NCBI GenBank assembly: GCA_934446285.1
Contig: CAKSEI010000102.1
Location: 1 to 5,874 of the forward strand
Source: an uncultured Eubacteriales bacterium
GTDB taxonomy: Bacteria; Bacillota; Clostridia; Oscillospirales; CAG-272
Direction: 5' to 3'
DNA: 5,874 nucleotides
The translations under genes and the position numbers were made by a program. Under the pieces are notes generated by a model that had not been told where the DNA came from, did no database searches, and was given only the letters and a program-made list of their open reading frames with translations. Numbering within the stretch: position 1 is the first letter of the stretch; every line of letters begins with the position of its first letter. This document shows positions 1-5,874 of this stretch, piece by piece.

Positions 1-2103
1 GGTAACGGCGGTGTACAGCAGATTTCGTGTGAGCAGACGCGGGGTATAGTCATATACGGGAATGATGACCGTCGGGTATTCGCTGCCCTGACTTTTATGT
101 ACGGTTATCGCGTATGCGTGCTCAAGTTCGTCAAGCTGAGTGAAATCATACTCCGCGAGCCGCCCGTCAAAGTCGACCGCAACCTTTTCCGAATTTATGT
201 TTATAGAGGCTATGCGTCCGATATCTCCGTTGAAAATACCGTTGCCGTCGACTTTGCCCTTATGCCATATTATCTCGTAGTTATTGCGTATCTGCATAAC
301 CTTGTCGCCCTCGCGCAAAGTGACCGCACCGAATTTTTTCTCAACCTTCTCTTTTGACGCGGGGTTGAGCACCTCCTGCAGCAGTCGGTTGAGGGCGAAC
401 GTGCCCGCTCCGCCCTTGCGCGACGGGGTTATGACCTGTAAGCCCTGCACAATTTTTCTGCCGTAAGCCTCGGGCAGCCGCACGGCGCAGAGAGTTGCGA
501 CGGTTTTCGCTATTTCGTCTTCCGTCTTTCGTGGCAAGAAAAAGAAATCGCTGTTCTTGCTGTCAAGGTAAGGATATTCACCGGAGTTTATGGAGTGTGC
601 GTTGGTTATTATCATGCTCTCGGAAGCCTGCCTGAAGACCTCGCGCAGCTTGACCGTGGCGAAAACATCCGCGTCAATTATATCGCGCAGGACGTTGCCG
701 GCGCCGACTGACGGCAGCTGGTCGCAGTCACCGATGAGTATGAGCCGTGCTCCCGGGCGTATCGCGCGCACGAGGGATGACATGATGAGCGTGTCTATCA
801 TCGACGTCTCATCGATGATGATTACGTCCTCCTCGAGAGGATTTGTCTCGTCGCGCCTGAATGACGCGTCGGCATCCTCCCCCGAGTATTCTATCTCAAG
901 GAGTCTGTGAACCGTGCGAGCCTCCATGCAGGTCGCCTCCGACATTCTCTTTGCTGCGCGTCCGGTAGGGGCTGCGAGCGTGACCGACTGACCGAGAGAC
1001 TCAAAAACGCGTATGAGTGCGCGTATAACGGTTGTCTTACCCGTTCCTGGACCGCCCGTCAGCACCATGACTCCGTTCTCAAGGGCAGCAGCTATGGCTT
1101 TTTTCTGCATGGGTGCATATTCTATGCCGTACTCCGCCTCGGTGCGTTCTATAAAGCGCGAGATGTTACCTACGTCCATTCCCTCGGCGGTCTTGTTTAT
1201 GAGGTCGAGACGCTTGGCTATACAAATCTCCGCCTCAAAGTAATTCTTCGGATATATGCACATCTCGCCCTTTATCTTCACGGGCTTGAAGCTGCCGTCC
1301 GCGATGAGCGCGTCGCACGCGCTCTCCACCGGTTCTTCGTCTGCCTCGAGCAGTCTGCACGATATGCCTATAAGCATTTCGCGGGGAAGATAAACATGAC
1401 CGCTTGACGCGGTATGAAATCTCAGCGCGTATGAAACGCCCGCGCGTACACGCTCGGGGCTGTCCTTTGCCATACCGAGGGTACGGGCTATCTTATCCGC
1501 GAGCTCAAAGTCGATGCCGCGCACATTGTCGCAAAGTGAATATGGATTATTCTTTATCAGGTCGATTGCCGCCGAGCCGAACGCCTTATATACGCGCACG
1601 GCTGCGGCGGGGCTCATGTATTCTGAGCAGAAAGCCATGACCGTGCGCATACCGAACTGCGCGCGGAAATTATCGGATATCTGCTTTGCTTTCTGTGCGG
1701 TTATCCCCTGTATGTCCTCGAGCCATTCGGGATGATTTTCTATTACGTCAAAGGACTCGGTGCCGAATTTATCCACTATCCTCTGCGCCGTGACGGGACC
1801 TATGCCCTTGACCGTGCGCGAGGAAAGGTACTTTAATATAGCAGAATTCTCCATGGGCAGCTCTTTTTCGTAGTATTCCACCTTGAACTGTCTGCCGAAT
1901 GACGGATGTATCTCCCACTTTCCCATGGCGCGCAGCGTTTCACCCTCGCTTACGTAAGGCATGATGCCCGTGAGCGTGACAAACTCCGCCTCTGATATTT
2001 CGAGGTCGAGGACGGTATACCCGTTATTTTCATTCGAATATACGATATTTTCCACTATCCCGCTTATGGGGATTAGGTCATTTTGTCCGGGGGGTGTTTG
2101 CAT
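1..2103 (-). CDS. recD2: RecD2-type ATP-dependent 5'-3' DNA helicase (partial, C-terminus off window)
   Basis: My minus-strand translation runs without a stop for 701 codons to base 1, so only the C-terminal tail is missing if the protein has the usual 720-800 residues. RecD2 is an SF1B helicase for DNA repair and recombination that works without RecBC. Visible parts are: an N-terminal OB-like segment with the family pattern GIVENIVYSNENNGYTVL (residues 15-32); helix-hairpin-helix repeats (VKGIGPVTAQRI about 98-109, then IQGITAQKAKQI); Walker A GGPGTGKTT (350-358); APTGRAAKR (378-386); Walker B IIIDETSM (428-435); GDCDQLPSVGAGN (458-470); ITVHKSQGSEYPTV (666-679); and the start of motif VI, LLYTAVT (695-701), at the edge. 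ATG at 2103 is the only usual start before an in-frame stop at 2146-2148. Its Shine-Dalgarno is weak (AAAGG, 13 nt away), so translation is probably coupled to the overlapping upstream ORF. No lesion is seen. Confidence 0.97.
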   Translation of the reverse strand, partial: MQTPPGQNDLIPISGIVENIVYSNENNGYTVLDLEISEAEFVTLTGIMPYVSEGETLRAMGKWEIHPSFGRQFKVEYYEKELPMENSAILKYLSSRTVKGIGPVTAQRIVDKFGTESFDVIENHPEWLEDIQGITAQKAKQISDNFRAQFGMRTVMAFCSEYMSPAAAVRVYKAFGSAAIDLIKNNPYSLCDNVRGIDFELADKIARTLGMAKDSPERVRAGVSYALRFHTASSGHVYLPREMLIGISCRLLEADEEPVESACDALIADGSFKPVKIKGEMCIYPKNYFEAEICIAKRLDLINKTAEGMDVGNISRFIERTEAEYGIEYAPMQKKAIAAALENGVMVLTGGPGTGKTTVIRALIRVFESLGQSVTLAAPTGRAAKRMSEATCMEARTVHRLLEIEYSGEDADASFRRDETNPLEEDVIIIDETSMIDTLIMSSLVRAIRPGARLILIGDCDQLPSVGAGNVLRDIIDADVFATVKLREVFRQASESMIITNAHSINSGEYPYLDSKNSDFFFLPRKTEDEIAKTVATLCAVRLPEAYGRKIVQGLQVITPSRKGGAGTFALNRLLQEVLNPASKEKVEKKFGAVTLREGDKVMQIRNNYEIIWHKGKVDGNGIFNGDIGRIASININSEKVAVDFDGRLAEYDFTQLDELEHAYAITVHKSQGSEYPTVIIPVYDYTPRLLTRNLLYTAVT

Positions 2104-2221
2104 TTCTTTTGTTACGCCTTTCGAGTATTCCGAAGAGGAATCTCTTTACATCCTTCAGTATTGTATATGCGCCGTAAACGGCGAAAACGCTTATAAGTAT
2201 CTCACAAAAAATTTCAAGCAT
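2078..2221 (-). CDS. 47-residue predicted single-pass membrane peptide between metK and recD2
   Basis: I do not recognise a named family. The peptide begins MLEIFCEILISVFAVYGAYT and ends in a basic tail. Residues 3-22 are a continuous hydrophobic stretch that fits one transmembrane helix. The rest (KDVKRFLF, ERRNKR, TPRTK) is strongly basic, so by the positive-inside rule the C-terminus should be cytoplasmic. ATG 2221-2219 is chosen because a strong GGAGGG lies 7 nt upstream (2234-2229). The in-frame ATG at 2236 would swallow that site and has no Shine-Dalgarno of its own. The ORF starts 37 nt after the metK stop, and its TGA lies 26 nt inside recD2, which is typical of a coupled operon gene. 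Its start codon lies in an RNA hairpin. It could instead be a leader ORF that mainly feeds ribosomes to recD2. Reality as a gene is likely; function is unknown. Confidence 0.68.
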   Translation of the reverse strand: MLEIFCEILISVFAVYGAYTILKDVKRFLFGILERRNKRNANTPRTK

Positions 2222-2252
2222 ACGATATCCCTCCATCGGTAATATCGTATGC
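2218..2252 (-). promoter_or_regulatory. 11-bp perfect inverted repeat enclosing the small ORF's Shine-Dalgarno and start codon
   Basis: GCATACGATAT (2218-2228) and ATATCGTATGC (2242-2252) are exact reverse complements around a 13-nt loop. In the leftward mRNA the loop carries GGAGGG and the 3' arm carries the AUG (2221-2219), so folding would hide the start codon while leaving the Shine-Dalgarno in the loop. The hairpin starts 6 nt after the metK stop codon, so a ribosome finishing metK could melt it, giving translational coupling. A weaker reading is an attenuator or RNA-processing site: a T-run does follow, but only after several bases (TTGAAATTTTTT). The repeat is seen directly; its role is inferred. 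Confidence 0.6.
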
Positions 2253-2258
2253 GGAAAT

Positions 2259-3440
2259 TTACTCTTTGACCATTTCGGAAAAGCGAGGAGCGATGTCCGT
2301 CTTTTCCCAGGGCATGTCAAGGTCCTCTCTTCCCATATGGCCATATGCGGCAAGACCTCTGTAAATCGGTCTGCGCAAATCAAAACGCTTTATTATCGCG
2401 GCCGGGCGGAGGTCAACAAGCTCGCATACCTTCTCCGCTATCGCCTCATCGGAAACCTTTCCCGTGCCGAATGTGTCAGCCATTACCGAGACGGGGTGAG
2501 CTACGCCTATGGCGTAGGCTATCTGAATTTCGCAGCGCTCGGCTATACCCGACGCTACGATATTTTTCGCTATATATCTCGCCGCGTATGCCGCAGAGCG
2601 GTCGACCTTTGTAGGGTCTTTACCCGAGAAAGCTCCGCCTCCGTGGCGCGAGTAGCCGCCGTAGGTGTCGACGATTATTTTCCTGCCCGTAAGTCCGCTG
2701 TCTCCCATAGGACCGCCGACAACAAAGCGACCGGTTGGGTTTACGAAGATTTTTGTATTCTCGTCGAGCAGCTCCGCGGGAATGATTTTTTTGATAACTC
2801 CCTCGGTCATGTCGCGCGTTATAGTTCTGATATCCGCATCGTCGTCATGCTGAGTTGAGAGCACTACCGTGTCGACGCGCACGGGCTTGCCATCGTCGTA
2901 TTCAACTGTTACCTGAGTCTTTCCGTCGGGACGAAGATAGGGGTAAGTACCGTCCTTGCGCACGTCCGTGAGCCTTTTCGCGAGCTTGTGCGCGAGGGAA
3001 ATCGGCAGCGGCATAAGCTCGGGCGTCTCGCTGCAGGCGTAACCGAACATCATGCCCTGGTCTCCCGCTCCCGTGTCAAGTCCGTCGTCGATTTCGCCTG
3101 CCTTTGTCTCATACGAGCGATCGACTCCGAGAGCTATATCGGGCGACTGACGGTGGATGGAACTGACGACGGCGCACGTATCGCTGTCAAAGCCGTATTT
3201 CGCGCGGTCGTATCCGATATCCTTTACCGCCTTGCGAACTATATCCGCTATATCTATGTGCGCACGTGTGGTTATCTCACCCATAACGCTGATTATTCCC
3301 GTAGTTGCCGTAGTTTCGCATGCGACGCGCGACTCGGGGTCGGACGCGAGCAGTGCGTCAAGGACGCTGTCCGAAATGATGTCGCACATCTTGTCGGGAT
3401 GCCCCTCCGTTACCGATTCGCTTGTGAAAAGCTTCTTCAT
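2259..3440 (-). CDS. metK: S-adenosylmethionine synthetase (methionine adenosyltransferase)
   Basis: Makes S-adenosylmethionine from methionine and ATP, releasing phosphate and pyrophosphate; it is a cytosolic tetramer in characterised bacteria. The 393-residue protein is full length for the family. Signatures are: N-terminal FTSESVTEGHPDK with the ATP-site His14 and Asp16; the family signature GAGDQGMMFGYA (124-135); FVNPTGRFVVGGPMGDSGLTGRK (about 232-254) across the middle domain; and the P-loop-like GGGAFSGKDPTKVDRSAAY (267-285) with the conserved lysine and aspartate. No key residue appears lost. The ATG follows GGAGG (3450-3446) by 5 nt, which fixes the start. Upstream on the same strand are a SAM-I riboswitch and a good sigma-A promoter, so the gene should be turned down when its product is abundant. 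Downstream, the small ORF and recD2 follow closely. Confidence 0.99.
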   Translation of the reverse strand: MKKLFTSESVTEGHPDKMCDIISDSVLDALLASDPESRVACETTATTGIISVMGEITTRAHIDIADIVRKAVKDIGYDRAKYGFDSDTCAVVSSIHRQSPDIALGVDRSYETKAGEIDDGLDTGAGDQGMMFGYACSETPELMPLPISLAHKLAKRLTDVRKDGTYPYLRPDGKTQVTVEYDDGKPVRVDTVVLSTQHDDDADIRTITRDMTEGVIKKIIPAELLDENTKIFVNPTGRFVVGGPMGDSGLTGRKIIVDTYGGYSRHGGGAFSGKDPTKVDRSAAYAARYIAKNIVASGIAERCEIQIAYAIGVAHPVSVMADTFGTGKVSDEAIAEKVCELVDLRPAAIIKRFDLRRPIYRGLAAYGHMGREDLDMPWEKTDIAPRFSEMVKE

Positions 3441-3445
3441 TTATA

Positions 3446-3475
3446 CCTCCAAAAAAATAAGCCCTTTCAGGGGGC
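3446..3475 (-). terminator. Short GC hairpin plus U-run abutting the metK Shine-Dalgarno (riboswitch expression platform)
   Basis: On the minus strand, GCCC (3475-3472), a 7-nt loop CCTGAAA and GGGC (3464-3461) form a 4-bp GC stem. It is followed by TTATTTTTTT (3460-3451), which runs straight into GGAGG (3450-3446). The position, between a SAM-I aptamer and the gene, and the U-run match a riboswitch-controlled intrinsic terminator. The stem is short for that role, and the U-run touching the ribosome binding site also allows translational control. No clear antiterminator overlapping the stem was found by eye. Confidence 0.6.
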
Positions 3476-3493
3476 GGATGAAAACATATTGGC

Positions 3494-3574
3494 CTCATCT
3501 GCTGGAATTGGCACCTTGCATTCATGTAGGTTGCCGGGCTTCACAGGGCCTGTCCCTCTGCCGCTCTGGATAAG
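3494..3574 (-). ncRNA. SAM-I (S-box) riboswitch aptamer upstream of metK
   Basis: A cis-acting RNA that binds S-adenosylmethionine and lowers expression of the downstream gene. Read on the minus strand it has the class core in order: CTTATCCAGAG at the 5' end, CAGAGGGAC, TGAAGCCCGGCAACC, GGTGCCAATTCCAGCAG, and GATGAG at the 3' end. The end strands CTTATC (3574-3569) and GATGAG (3499-3494) pair over 6 bp, including one G-U, to make P1. The P3 and P4 arms are compact. It lies 53 nt ahead of the metK start, and its 5' end coincides with the transcription start predicted from the promoter. The class assignment is secure from the conserved core; exact ends are by eye. Confidence 0.97.
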
Positions 3575-3581
3575 TGCATAC

Positions 3582-3610
3582 ATTATATCATATGTGCGCT
3601 CTTTTTGCAA
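3582..3610 (-). promoter_or_regulatory. Sigma-A promoter for the riboswitch-metK transcript
   Basis: On the minus strand, -35 TTGCAA (3610-3605) and a consensus -10 TATAAT (3587-3582) are separated by exactly 17 nt. Transcription should begin near 3574-3576, right at the 5' end of the SAM-I aptamer, which supports both calls. Confidence 0.87.
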
Positions 3611-3611
3611 G

Positions 3612-3626
3612 AGAAATTCAATTTCT
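3612..3626. repeat. 15-bp palindrome just upstream of the metK -35 box
   Basis: AGAAATT, one central base, then AATTTCT form a perfect 7-1-7 inverted repeat that ends one base from the metK -35 hexamer. This could be a regulator binding site or an AT-rich upstream element. The palindrome is seen directly; the function is unknown, and AT-rich spacers can give such repeats by chance. Confidence 0.4.
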
Positions 3627-3690
3627 GGCGAAAAAAGACGAAAGAAACGAATGCTTAAATCAAAATCAGCAGTGTAAACTATCTTAATGC

Positions 3691-3729
3691 TTGCGTTTAG
3701 TCATTTTTTATGTTACAATCACATATAAT
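3691..3729 (+). promoter_or_regulatory. Promoter of the DUF4832-type gene, with two possible -10 boxes
   Basis: TTGCGT (3691-3696) and TACAAT (3714-3719) are spaced 17 nt apart and make a reasonable sigma-A promoter. A perfect TATAAT also occurs at 3724-3729 but has only a poor -35 (TCATTT at 3701-3706). The first pair predicts a start near 3726, the second near 3736. This promoter is divergent from the metK promoter; the facing -35 boxes are about 80 bp apart. Confidence 0.6.
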
Positions 3730-3730
3730 A

Positions 3731-3746
3731 TTAATGGCAGCATTAA
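3731..3746. repeat. 16-bp palindrome at the transcription start of the DUF4832-type gene, operator-like
   Basis: TTAATG, a 4-base centre GCAG, then CATTAA form a perfect 6-bp inverted repeat lying at or just after the predicted transcription start and about 9 bases before the ribosome binding site. A related TTAATGC at 3684-3690 abuts the -35 box, and the palindrome's right half extended by one base (GCATTAA) is its exact reverse complement. Size and position suit a dimeric repressor operator. It could also fold as a small 5' UTR hairpin. Inference only. Confidence 0.4.
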
Positions 3747-3766
3747 AAAACATAAGGGAGAAAGCC

Positions 3767-5874
3767 ATGAAAAAAATACTCTGCGCAATACTCTCACTTG
3801 CATCGGTCATAACAATGACCGGTGTCTTTGCCGCGTCGGATGCGGCGGGGACAAATCTTGCCGACCAGGTACTGTCGGGTGCGATCGGCAGCTACTCCGA
3901 TTCGCGGGGGGAGCTGTCTCAGGCGGACACGGGGATGAGTGCAAACAAGTTTATCTACCCGTCGCCGAGCCGCAGCGCACAGGCAGCCGCAGCAAATCCA
4001 ACGTCGTTTTCGTTTCTTAACGTAATACTGTCGGATTACTCGGGGCAGCGCAACACCTCGGGCACAGACCTGCCCGCGGACGAAAATCTGCTCGGCGCGG
4101 TCAGACTGTCATTTGATAACGCGAGGAAGAACGGCGTTATGCTCGGCATACGCTTTACCTTTGACGACAGGGGAACGCAGAAAAGTGAGCCGGACTGGGT
4201 AAATCTTATCGGTATTTTTGAGGCAATAATGCAGGACGGGGTGCTTGACGACAACAGAGATATCCTCGTTTTCTGCGAGCTGGGAACTCTCGGAGCTTTC
4301 GGTGAGCAGTGGGGCACCCGATACTCCGATTACGGCTATTCCGATGAGCTGATCGACCTGTATCTTCAGATGATACCCGACGATGTGTCGGTTCTGCTGC
4401 GCACGACCGGGCGCATAACCCACTGGGTCAACTCAAAGCTCGGTACAAATTATAATTCTGCGAATATTCAGAATATGCAGAGCGAGGTATCGACTCTCTA
4501 CGCGCAGTCGCGCAACAGCGCACCGAATACCTCGGGCAGCTATATCTCCGGCGACGGCAAGGACTTCTCGACGGGAAATCTTATCTCGGAGGACTTAAGA
4601 CGCCTCGGCCTTTACAACGACGGCTATATGGGAACGAACTGGGACTACGGTACTTTCTCAAACAGGGCGAATGAGACCGCGTATCTCAATTCAACAAATA
4701 CCGTTTACGGCGGCGAATTCTCGGGAGACCATTACCTGCGCCTCTACTATAACGGATATACAACGGTATGGTGGCCCGTAAATTCCATCCCGGAGATGTA
4801 TTACACTCATCTTACTTATCTTCACGGCGGACCTTGGGTGCATTCGTCTCAGAGCCATACCTTTGATACCGAGTCCGCCGCACAGACATGGGTGCAGAGA
4901 CTTAACTACATATATGATAACCTCGGATGCACGTCTTATTCTTCGTCCGTGGCAACCGAGACGACAGCAGACGGCAAATATAAGGTAAGCTATATCGCCC
5001 CCGGCTTTGACGATGTTAACATGAGTGAGCAAATCGAGACTGCGGCCGAGAATAAGCTTGGCGTGCAGCTTGACCTCTCCGACTACTACGGTGTCAACAC
5101 GCGTAAGTTTATCCTCGACCATATGGGCTACAGGTACGTTGTCCGCTCAAGCAGGATGACTGCGGGCGAGGTGCAGCCCGGCGGGCAGGTCGATATTGAT
5201 TTGACCATTGAGAATACGGGCTTCTACCGTATGGCAAAGCAGAAGAAGGTCGAGCTGCTGCTCGTGAACGGCAGCTCAAAGTATTCGGTTGAGCTTGACG
5301 ATATCGACACCCGCCTCTTGACGACAGGCTCTCACGATATAAGTAAAACACTCACTCTGCCCGAGAACATCGGCGGAGGGACGTGGGACGTTTACCTTCG
5401 TATGTCGTCATATAACGACGATGCGCAAGAGAGCGCGGCTTACGGCGTGAAATTTGCAAATGCGGGTATGTACAATGCGGAATACGGTGCTAACCTCATA
5501 GGCCGCATTACCGTTGACGCAGACGAGCGTGAGGCGCATTCCTATACCGATCCGCGCCCCGTCGGCAGATACTATGATAATCCGCAGACCTACAGCGCGG
5601 TCAAAGAATATCTGCCGCTGCTCGACAGTTCGTATACCTTTGAGACGAGCGGGCTTTACGGCTTTACGATTTTATTCCGCGTGGACGGAATAGAGAACGA
5701 CAGCGGGATAAAGCTCACGAGATGGGACACGAACGGCTCGGGCGGACAGCTTCATTCATTCAACTATTTCTTCAGAAAACCAAACGGCGACGGAACGTAC
5801 ACCTATGGCTATACGATAACCGATAACGGCTATTATCTCATGTACAATCCGTTCTGGTCGATAGGTGCTAACAA
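3767..5874 (+). CDS. Secreted DUF4874/DUF4832-type protein (partial, C-terminus off window)
   Basis: The reading frame is open for 702 codons to the right edge. ATG 3767 follows AAGGGAG (ending 3760) by 6 nt. Residues 1-22 form a Sec signal peptide: KK, a hydrophobic core, then VFA-A as a likely cleavage point. I see no lipobox. Residues about 75-215 resemble DUF4874: an NP-start segment, GVMLGIRFTFDD (123-134), then CELGTLGAFGEQWG (170-183), matching the family's G-x-x-G-x-W-G-E-W type motif. Residues about 245-580 resemble DUF4832: GLYNDGYMG (281-289), NWDYGTF (291-297), YGGE (314-317), MGYRYVV (453-459), and a beta-rich part beginning near ENTGF (482-486). About 120 further residues rich in Tyr, Gly and Asp follow, so the protein is longer than the two domains alone. 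Family function is unknown; a carbohydrate-related role is a guess from the TIM-barrel-like pattern and secretion. Family naming is from memory of motifs, not a search. Confidence 0.85.
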   Translation, partial: MKKILCAILSLASVITMTGVFAASDAAGTNLADQVLSGAIGSYSDSRGELSQADTGMSANKFIYPSPSRSAQAAAANPTSFSFLNVILSDYSGQRNTSGTDLPADENLLGAVRLSFDNARKNGVMLGIRFTFDDRGTQKSEPDWVNLIGIFEAIMQDGVLDDNRDILVFCELGTLGAFGEQWGTRYSDYGYSDELIDLYLQMIPDDVSVLLRTTGRITHWVNSKLGTNYNSANIQNMQSEVSTLYAQSRNSAPNTSGSYISGDGKDFSTGNLISEDLRRLGLYNDGYMGTNWDYGTFSNRANETAYLNSTNTVYGGEFSGDHYLRLYYNGYTTVWWPVNSIPEMYYTHLTYLHGGPWVHSSQSHTFDTESAAQTWVQRLNYIYDNLGCTSYSSSVATETTADGKYKVSYIAPGFDDVNMSEQIETAAENKLGVQLDLSDYYGVNTRKFILDHMGYRYVVRSSRMTAGEVQPGGQVDIDLTIENTGFYRMAKQKKVELLLVNGSSKYSVELDDIDTRLLTTGSHDISKTLTLPENIGGGTWDVYLRMSSYNDDAQESAAYGVKFANAGMYNAEYGANLIGRITVDADEREAHSYTDPRPVGRYYDNPQTYSAVKEYLPLLDSSYTFETSGLYGFTILFRVDGIENDSGIKLTRWDTNGSGGQLHSFNYFFRKPNGDGTYTYGYTITDNGYYLMYNPFWSIGAN

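Noticed and set aside
797..819. 8-bp inverted repeat ATCATCGA...TCGATGAT
   Set aside because: It falls in the Walker B coding region, where repeated Asp, Ile and Met codons produce such symmetry.
907..1407. 166-codon plus-strand ORF, and the shorter plus-strand ORFs across 97-1735
   Set aside because: They lie antisense to the uninterrupted recD2 frame, which carries all its helicase motifs. The translations show no family pattern, and I see no ribosome site or operon context.
2334..2347. 14-bp palindrome CATATGGCCATATG
   Set aside because: It encodes conserved metK residues near YGHMG, and codon choice explains it.
2219..2383. Upstream starts for the small membrane peptide (101-residue version, or ATG at 2236)
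   Set aside because: The long version reads through the end of metK. ATG 2236 overlaps the GGAGGG that serves ATG 2221 and has no Shine-Dalgarno of its own.
2337..3677. Plus-strand ORFs across metK (2337-2858, 2988-3677, 3157-3573)
   Set aside because: They are shadows of the highly conserved metK frame, and some run through the SAM riboswitch, which is transcribed from the other strand.
3691..4020. 109-codon plus-strand ORF over the start of the DUF4832-type gene
   Set aside because: It begins at the promoter, lacks a ribosome site, and covers the signal peptide of the real gene in another frame.
4036..5351. Minus-strand ORFs of 80-143 codons inside the DUF4832-type gene
   Set aside because: They are antisense shadows of one long open frame, with low-complexity or unrecognisable translations.

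Overview
The window looks like a chromosomal segment of a Clostridia-type Bacillota, possibly a gut or anaerobic lineage. The grounds are a Bacillota-style SAM-I (S-box) riboswitch in front of metK, strong GGAGG-type ribosome binding sites, a RecD2-type helicase rather than RecBCD, and a moderate GC content. No species can be named from this sequence alone. I see no mobile element, CRISPR array, tRNA or rRNA.

Layout. Bases 1-3574 form one leftward (minus-strand) unit. Reading in the direction of transcription it holds a sigma-A promoter (3582-3610), a SAM-I aptamer (about 3494-3574), a short GC hairpin with a U-run (about 3451-3475), metK (3440-2259), a 47-residue membrane-peptide ORF (2221-2078), and recD2 (2103 to the left edge, where it is cut). 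The small ORF overlaps the recD2 start by 26 bases. I see no obvious strong terminator after metK, so the three genes are probably co-transcribed. Bases 3575-3766 are a divergent control region. On the plus strand, 3767 to the right edge is the first 702 codons of a secreted DUF4874/DUF4832-type protein of unknown function.

How the parts work together. MetK makes S-adenosylmethionine, and the riboswitch senses that product and should lower expression when it is abundant. If the operon reading is right, the small membrane peptide and the RecD2 helicase sit under the same SAM control. An 11-bp perfect hairpin between metK and the small ORF holds the small ORF's Shine-Dalgarno in its loop and its start codon in its stem, so it could set downstream translation separately from metK. 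The divergent secreted protein has its own promoter, with a 16-bp palindrome at the likely transcription start that resembles an operator.

The most unusual points are the start-codon hairpin with its small ORF, the unclear expression platform of the riboswitch, and the operator-like TTAATG repeats in front of the DUF4832 gene. I found no clear evidence of a wholly new multi-gene system.
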